This document shows positions 57,862-64,000 of a stretch of DNA of 64,000 bases, in pieces. Made by a program: the position numbers and the translations under genes. The first letter of the stretch is position 1. Each line of letters starts with the position of its first letter. The DNA is from Xanthostigma xanthostigma (taxonomy: Eukaryota; Arthropoda; Insecta; Raphidioptera; Raphidiidae): contig OY754466.1 of the NCBI GenBank assembly GCA_963575645.1, positions 44,424,001 through 44,488,000 on the forward strand, in the 5' to 3' direction. The notes beneath the pieces were generated by a model. It did not search any database, was not told the DNA's origin, and saw nothing but the letters and a program-made list of their open reading frames with translations.

Positions 57862-58503
57862 TGCAATCGGGTGTTCAAAAAGTTTTTTGAAAAATGTTGC
57901 GAATGAAAGTTGCTCAACTCGTTGTAATGTATTTTTTGGTCACAAAAATTCCTCCCAAGGAGGTTCCCCTGTAGGGGGGCAGGGAGTAACTGTAAAATTT
58001 TAAATGGCAATCATAACTTTTTTATTGGGTCGAGTTCTTCGGGCAAAACATTTTTTTTTAATCAAGTACCTACGGGGGGTAAAATTTTCCGAGTTATCCT
58101 CACCCCCTCAAATAAAATTTGTAACAAGTCAAGGAATGGTTCCCTCTTTTACTTGACCTTGATAACAATCTTAAAGTGGATTTGCATTTCTATTCGACAG
58201 TAGGTAATGAAACACCCCTACGTTGTATGATTGAGACCCCGCGTACTCAGTGATCTGTAGTTTGAACAAAACAAAGTTTGGGACAAAAGATGTCTTTTTT
58301 ACCCAAAAAACTCGACCCAATAAAAAAATGCGGTTGCCATTTAAAATTTCGGAGTTACTCCCTGCCCCCCTCACGGCGGCACCTCCTTGGGAGGAATTTT
58401 TGTGACCGAAAAATACATTACACGCGATGAGCATCATTTTTCAAAAAAATGTTATCTCTCTGAGATACATATTCAGGTGTTTCTGGACTTTTTGAACACC
58501 CGG
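57862..58503. mobile_element. Foldback element, ~230-bp arms
   Basis: CGGGTGTTCAAAAAGTTTT and its inverse at 58480-58503 form the ends. Inner blocks ATTCCTCCCAAGGAGG / CCTCCTTGGGAGGAAT and GGGGGCAGGGAGTAACT are mirrored. Ends of the ACCGGGTGTTC type are common in insect foldback elements. Confidence 0.75.
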
Positions 58504-58973
58504 TATATATGAACTACACCATCCAGCAAAGCGTTAATATTATCAGTTGTAATTTTTTTCTGTTTACTACATTGTATTTTATAATTATTAGTGTGTAAAT
58601 ATAGACATAAAAATGCACTGCATTCAAATTTGACAGTGAAAAACATTAAAAAAATATAATATTTATATGCATCCACAATCTATTTTTAATGGTCTTATTG
58701 TGCAGACTTGATACCAACACAACAATAATCAAACGTATTCTTAAAAATGGCCTTCTGTAAATCTTATGCACTGAAGTGTAATAAACAAGGCCATGAATTC
58801 TATTACATGTTGTATAATCATAAAAAGGTTTATTAAGGGATCCGTTCAACATTTATTGGTCTGTGCACAAAACATATCAGCTGCATCTAAATTATCTTTA
58901 CTATTGTCGAATTAATTAATCTTATCAAATTTGAACTACCCTACAATTGATCCAAACTTTTCTTCCTCTCAAC
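58504..58973. other. AT-rich spacer
   Basis: Nothing recognised. Confidence 0.4.
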
Positions 58974-59008
58974 CAGGGCCGTGCGAAGGGAAAATTGCGC
59001 CTGCGACG
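58974..59008. mobile_element. Left end of a hAT-like element
   Basis: CAGGGCCGTGCGAAGGG is a hAT-type terminus. Harbinger MITE copy 6 follows directly. A possible continuation is the GGTGCCCCCTGAGACGTGAT segment near 59870, also seen inverted at 63270. Confidence 0.4.
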
Positions 59009-59429
59009 TATTAGAAACACTGCTTGGATTTCTGCTGACAGGTAGGCTGGGTACAAAGCTGGAAATGACGTCACTGCGGACACTCGCCTGCTGGCTCACA
59101 AGATAGGTTTTAAAATTAGAACAGGAGCTATTTTTCTTGCTAGGACCGCTACTAGGTATGAGTAAGAACCATGGAAGCAGTATATTGTCACGTAGGCGAC
59201 TTAAACAAACACTAAGTCATAGTGTGTGTTCTGTTCAGAGACAATAAACATGGACTTTGTTATCGTTCTATCACTGCGCGCGCACCGAATCTACTTGCAG
59301 AGCAAGCTTGTAAAGATATCTCGTGTGAAGCGAGCACATAAAAGCAATTACGAAGACCAGCGCGAGATAACTAGTAGTGAAATCTAGCAAGCAACCAAGC
59401 GGCAAATCCAGCCTCGTGTGCAGCGGACT
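59009..59429. mobile_element. PIF/Harbinger-type MITE copy 6, left-truncated
   Basis: The right end CCTCGTGTGCAGCGGACT is followed by TAA. The left terminal repeat is missing and begins at TTAGAAACACTGCTTGG. Closest to copy 3 (TGTGTGTTCTGTTCAGA; CACCGAATCTACTT). Confidence 0.8.
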
Positions 59430-60024
59430 TAAGAAGAGGACGAAGTCATCACTTCCCCGAAGCCCTTTGAACTTATAGATAACACGATTTCTCTCGGTGA
59501 GTTCGTTCGTAGGAGTGTATCTTATTTTAAGTTACGTAAAGGTATTAAATTGAAAGAAAATTTGATAGAAAAAAGTTAAGAAAAATATTATAGAACTTAA
59601 GGAAAAAAATTGAATTTTTGCAATCAATGCTCTCATTAAAAATTTAACTGTCTATAAAATTGGTCCTTAGGCATTTTTATTCAGTTAAAAAAAAGCCTTT
59701 TTATCGTTTTCGTTTCCATTTTCAAAAATAAATTATTATTCATTTTTAACTTCTTTGCTTCTAAATACAGTTTTATATCAGCTGATCAAATTTTTGAGAA
59801 CATGACAAAAATAATGTTTTTTATACACTGTCGACCAGTGAGTTACTTTTCTAAGTTGTGACTTTTGGTGCCCCCTGAGACGTGATGCCCTAGGCAGTTC
59901 ACAATCGGCGAATGAACGCCGCGCCGTCCCGCAAAAAGTGTTTCTATCGGGAATTCAAACTAAAGGTTTCGTTTAATTAATTATTATTACAGTTGTTTAA
60001 AAAAAAAACGATTGTGCTTTAGAC
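59430..60024. other. Spacer with hAT-like pieces
   Basis: GGTGCCCCCTGAGACGTGAT (about 59870) is the complement of sequence at 63266-63290. No gene. Confidence 0.4.
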
Positions 60025-60476
60025 CAGTGCTCCGCAACCTTTTCTCACCTACGACACACCAAAATTCTTGCTAGATTTCCGCGGCACACCAAAAGCTAAA
60101 ATATAATTGATACACAAATACACGACTGAGGCGACGACCGACTCAGATCGACCGAGGCGACACGACGGCAAACATGCGTTCTACACACTGCGTTTTTTGT
60201 TCATATTAAAATAACAATTGAAAAAATTAGTAACAATGTACCAACAAATAAAAATTTTCAAATAATGAAAAAAATAGTGCTAATTTATTTCAGTTACATT
60301 TTAATGATACCAGAATTTTTTGAGCGTTAACTAAGAAATTAAAAATTAATTCTCCAAATTTTGCAAAATGTAATTGTAAATTGTAAAATGTCAAATACAT
60401 TGAATTTGACCGCGGCACACCTGTATCTGGCTCACGGCACACCGGTGTGCCACGGTACACCGGTTGCGGAGCACTG
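60025..60476. mobile_element. hAT-type MITE, 452 bp, nested in family T repeat
   Basis: CAGTGCTCCGCAACCT and GGTTGCGGAGCACTG are inverse ends. CTTTAGAC is duplicated exactly on both sides. CGGCACACC motifs occur near both ends. The target was the GTGCTTTAGACCACACGACT end of the family T repeat. Confidence 0.92.
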
Positions 60477-60985
60477 CTTTAGACCACACGACTGAAATAA
60501 AACCCTACCATAATTTGTTATTATTCACCCGAAATTTCACAAAATATGAACTTTAAAATGAATTTACAATTTTATTCACTTTAAACGTAAAATATTACAA
60601 AGAGGACCGCTTATATTTTCGGCCACCTGATAGCGCCAAGTATGTGTCATTCTGTTGTTAGCACTGCTTATATTTTCGGCCACCTGATGGCCCCAAGTAT
60701 GTGTCATTCTATTGTTAGTACTGCTTATATTTTCGGCCACCTGATGGCGTCACTAGCCAGTGAAGTATTTGTTGAGGAAGAGAGGAAGAAAATGTGCGCG
60801 CGCACCTCTCTCTCTTGCCCCTACAGTAACGTAACTCTCTCTCTTTCTATCTTCACTAACTTATATCTCCCTCTCAACTTCCGTTCGCCTCGTCCGATCA
60901 CGCACCGTCCGTAAACGCTTTCGTCAGGCATTTACCAGCTTACTCCTCAAGTCAAGCGTGCCTAAAGAAGTTTTACTTCAAAAAT
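60477..60985. mobile_element. Dispersed repeat family T, copy B
   Basis: Inverse of copy A at 29930-30470: CACACGACTGAAATAAAAC at the left, the 57-bp submotif array in the middle, AGTCAAGCGTGCCTAAAGAA and GTTTTACTTCA at the right. Confidence 0.75.
60609..60765. repeat. 57-bp submotif, about 2.7 tandem units
   Basis: GCTTATATTTTCGGCCACCT begins at 60609, 60666 and 60723. Copy A has about two such units. Confidence 0.85.
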
Positions 60986-61449
60986 GCTCGTTTGCAACAA
61001 TGTTGTAAGAGCATGAATCGTTTAACAATGTTGTAAGAGCATGTAAATTGCAGACGGTAGGCGGTGATGCCGTCACGCACCCAACTGATACAGACAATAT
61101 CCAGTTTAGGTCCAATCATAAATATTGTAGGTATAAAGTATACACTATTTGCTTTTGTTATAGCGTCATAAATAATTCGAGTTGACGTTCGTAGTTACGA
61201 CGTTAATTTTCTTGGAACAGCCATTTTCATATAAATATATATTTTATTAGTCACTAAGAACGGAAATAAATTAAAAAGTGTATATTATAGGACTTAAAAC
61301 TACTATAACCTTTATTTTTAATTTGTCTGGTTCAACCGTAAGTTGTAACATAACAGACCTCATAAAGTGCACTTGACAAGCAATATAATTGCACAAGCAT
61401 TTCGATCTGTGTCAGCCCCGGATCTAGGGGGAGGGAAGCGAACCTTCTT
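60986..61449. other. Spacer
   Basis: CAATGTTGTAAGAGCATG occurs twice (about 60997 and 61024). A hAT-like partial end (GCCCCGGATCTAGGGG) lies near 61417. No gene. Confidence 0.4.
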
Positions 61450-61845
61450 TTTTTTAACAGCCTGTATAGAAATCAAATAGACGAACAAACATTTTAAGAA
61501 ACTTTTTTATCAAAACTCAAAAATAAGAGAGAAACAGCTTTTCAAAGTTAAATTAAATTTTATTTTAATAATTCGAAAGCTCGGTTAATAATAAATAAAT
61601 AAATAAAAATAAAAAATAAATTAATGCATCTCAAATAATTTCTGCGAATACTTAATAATGACATAACATATTTCCATAGTGACATAACATAACGCCAAGA
61701 CCGTCCTTAAAATTATAACAAATTTAATAAAACTTTGAAAGCCCGTTTCTCCTTCATTTTTGAGTTTTGATAAAAAATTACTTAAAAATATAATTGTTCG
61801 TCTATTTGATTTCTACATGCTTTAAAAAAAATCAACTTAAAAATC
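61450..61845. mobile_element. Foldback element, ~100-bp arms
   Basis: GAAATCAAATAGACGAACAA ... AAAACTCAAAAATAAGAGAG on the left is mirrored by CTCCTTCATTTTTGAGTTTT ... GTTCGTCTATTTGATTTC on the right. Confidence 0.75.
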
Positions 61846-62645
61846 ATCCTGTACAGGTAATTAAAAATAGAAATATTGCACACAAGTGTATTTATTGTAA
61901 CTGTATGTTTTTTTAGAAATCGACAGATGAGCCCGATTACTGTAGCTGAATTCTATTTATTATTCACATGCTTCACCTTCAAGAACGCTACTGCGCATGA
62001 ATAATGCAACAAAAGAGAAAAACTATCGTCCATTTTGCGTTGCTCTATTTCAAAAGTAAAACAATAGAAAACTAATTTACATATTCTTTGTAATTGTTGT
62101 AAAAAAACAATTCAATAAACGTCTACTAAAAGGATTTTAAAATTAATTTATTATTCCACGAAATAAATTAAACACTCAATTCCATTTAAATAAAATTCAT
62201 TTCTTGTCGAAATATTTAAACATAATTAGCATAGTTTTTTACGTACTTTAATACAAGGATACTTTAAAACCTGTATTTAAAGTTAACACTTTGGCTAAGA
62301 GTTCGTTGAAAAGCGTATAACTCAGAAATCGCTTATAATACGATTTTCCACATAGATGTGACACGTCATTGGAGACTGGTTCGTATGAGTAAGTGACATT
62401 CCTTGTCATATTTTACAGAGGCTTGGTCACATTCTCAGAATATATAAATAATTTTATTTTGAACAATCATACTGTACATATATAATTGTTTAACAAACAT
62501 ATTGTTATTCAAATCGTGAAAAAGTCAAGTTGGAAACATTTATTTTTTATGACAGCTTTTCTTTCTACAAGACATATTAGCCGCCCTACCTCCTAGAGCT
62601 AAGTTGCGCATTTCATCTCGAAAATTCAGTAGCTGCTTATTAATT
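61846..62645. other. AT-rich spacer
   Basis: Nothing recognised. Confidence 0.4.
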
Positions 62646-63086
62646 TGTTGCCTGTTTGTTACATTGAGCGAGTTTACAAGCTGCTTGTTGGCGAGTTTAG
62701 AAGCGGGCGAGTTGGCTAGTGAGATACGGATGATGACACACAAACTTCTCACTCGCTCACTAGCCAACTAGCAAACGAACCACGTATTGTGAATTTGTTG
62801 TTGTTTTTCTTTCATTTCCGTCGACATTTTGTAGACACTGAAACCAGAAACTACCAAGACGCATCTAGTTCACTATAGCAACTATGATGACACACGGCTA
62901 GTTTACTAGCTAACAATCCCAAACGCCAGCGAGTAGCGAGTAAAGTTGACCGGCTTCTAAATTTACTCGCAGATAGTTTACAATCTGCTACTTGGCTAGT
63001 AAACTGATTACACTGAGCGAGTTTACTAGCAATTAGCGAATTCGCCAACAAGCAGCTTGTAAACTCGCTCAATGTAATTCAGCCTT
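62646..63086. mobile_element. MITE with ACTCGC-rich terminal repeats
   Basis: TTACATTGAGCGAGTTTACA, then AGCTGCTTGTTGGCGA, is mirrored at 63035-63078. Inner short motifs (GAGCGAGTTTACTAGC; GGCTAGT) repeat many times in both orientations. Open frames inside are shadows. Confidence 0.7.
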
Positions 63087-63230
63087 TAGCTGTTCAAGTA
63101 TCGTATCCAATAAAAAAATAAAAGAAATATTTTTTTAAATACCAAGTTTTTTAAACAAAGTAAAAAGTATAAAATATATTTTTTTTAATATTTAATGGTG
63201 TTTCACATCATTGTCATTAACAGCCACAAG

Positions 63231-63310
63231 CAGTGCCGGATTAACCTATAAGCAAAATAAGCAATTGCTTAGGGCATCACGTCTCAGGGGGCACCAAAAA
63301 TCACAACTCA
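63231..63310. repeat. hAT-like repeat end
   Basis: CAGTGCCGGATTAACC is a hAT-type terminus, followed by GGGCATCACGTCTCAGGGGG, the inverse of sequence near 59875. No second end was found. Confidence 0.45.
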
Positions 63311-63689
63311 CAAATGAAAAGTACCTCATCAGACCGTGTCAACAAAAATTTTTTTTTGTCAAAAAAGGCAATTTTTTGTTTTAATTTTTCGTCGGTAGAA
63401 TCTTGGCCCTTCAGTGCGAGGGTGTTTATAGGTATCTATTGCCCTTAAACCAGTGCTTCCACCTCTTCAATTCCTCCACTTGAATCCCTTAAATTTTCGT
63501 CTTTTCTCAACTCGCTCTCAAACTCGGAAAAAGCAGTAACAACGGTCTTTTTTAGAAAAAGAATAATTGTTGAAAATTTACAAATATTTTCAATTATTCT
63601 TAAATTGAATCTAATGTCATGGTTAGTTTTTACAATACAGTCGTTCTGCTTCTCCTCCCCTACCCTGTAAACTTTTTTTTTTAATCTCA

Positions 63690-63780
63690 AAAACTAATAA
63701 TAATAATAATAAATGTTTATTTGTTGCGCCATTATATAAAATGGATACAAAACGTCAGTACACAGTTAAAACATGTTAAA
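63690..63780 (-). repeat. LINE 3' end with ATT tail, minus strand
   Basis: On the minus strand: ATAATGGCGCAACAAATAAA followed by (ATT)n at 63710-63690. Only the 3' untranslated end is recognisable. Confidence 0.5.
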
Positions 63781-63877
63781 ATAATTATTAATCCGATAGC
63801 AAGTCGTTTATAGAGTATGGAACTATATTAAGAGTATGTATTGTTTCAGCTTTTTATCAAAATCTTTGAAATCTCTT

Positions 63878-64000
63878 TAGGAGCGTAGCTACCGCCGTTT
63901 CAATTAAACGAGGCCCCCGGGCGTCCCCAACGTGCGTAAGCAAAAATTAATAAAAACTTCCTAAATTTTTGTCACTATTGTCCATAGAGGCAGAAACTTT
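63878..64000. mobile_element. hAT-type MITE, second copy of 3426-3798, cut by window end
   Basis: GGAGCGTAGCTACCGCCG, GGCCCCCGGGCG, CCAACGTGCGTAAGCAAAAA and GTCACTATTGTCCATAGAGG follow in the same order as in the first copy. The right end lies outside the window. Confidence 0.75.

Noticed and set aside
1..64000. CRISPR arrays or bacterial operons
   Set aside because: No regularly spaced short repeats with unique spacers; gene structure is eukaryotic.

Overview
The window looks like nuclear DNA from an insect: AT-rich, mostly non-coding, crowded with transposon remnants, and carrying two intron-containing genes of insect type. Evidence for the phylum is the classical six-cysteine odorant-binding protein, the transmembrane ZP-N protein of cuticle-gene type, and the repeat classes (hAT, pogo and PIF/Harbinger MITEs, Jockey/CR1-like LINE ends, a tRNA-derived SINE). 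The order of insect cannot be fixed from the sequence alone.

Only two host genes are supported. The first lies on the minus strand from 19859 down to 6860. Six coding exons join in frame (153+222+128+221+254+1875 nt) into one 950-residue protein: signal peptide, a ZP-N domain with four cysteines, one membrane helix, and a 740-residue cytoplasmic tail with a repeated [KN][WF]DVx[IV]R motif. The second is an odorant-binding protein gene (149 residues, two exons, plus strand, 15644-17650) nested in opposite orientation inside the 9.4-kb third intron of the first gene. The intron of the odorant-binding gene itself holds a pogo-type and a hAT-type MITE.

Layout: 1-6.8 kb, MITEs and a 0.9-kb foldback; 6.8-19.9 kb, the two nested genes plus intronic repeats; 19.9-26.4 kb, two LINE 3' ends, a SINE, a foldback, a Harbinger MITE and a hAT MITE; 26-38 kb, decayed repeats, LINE fragments, an ATT microsatellite and an 86-bp tandem array; 38-43.7 kb, three more Harbinger MITEs, foldbacks and a hAT-like element; 43.7-56 kb, hammerhead-like palindromes, a Harbinger transposase relic, a 1.17-kb hAT element enclosing a 0.7-kb palindrome, and further MITEs; 56-64 kb, foldbacks, a hAT nested inside another repeat, and a MITE running off the window end.

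The points I consider most worth a second look are (i) the ZP-N-only membrane protein with its WDVxIR-repeat tail, (ii) the nested odorant-binding gene, and (iii) a set of palindromic elements that share a hammerhead-ribozyme-like layout (CTGANGA, one extra base, a G..C stem, then GAAACG), in three cases with matching flanks that could form stem I. No tRNA, rRNA or CRISPR gene is supported.
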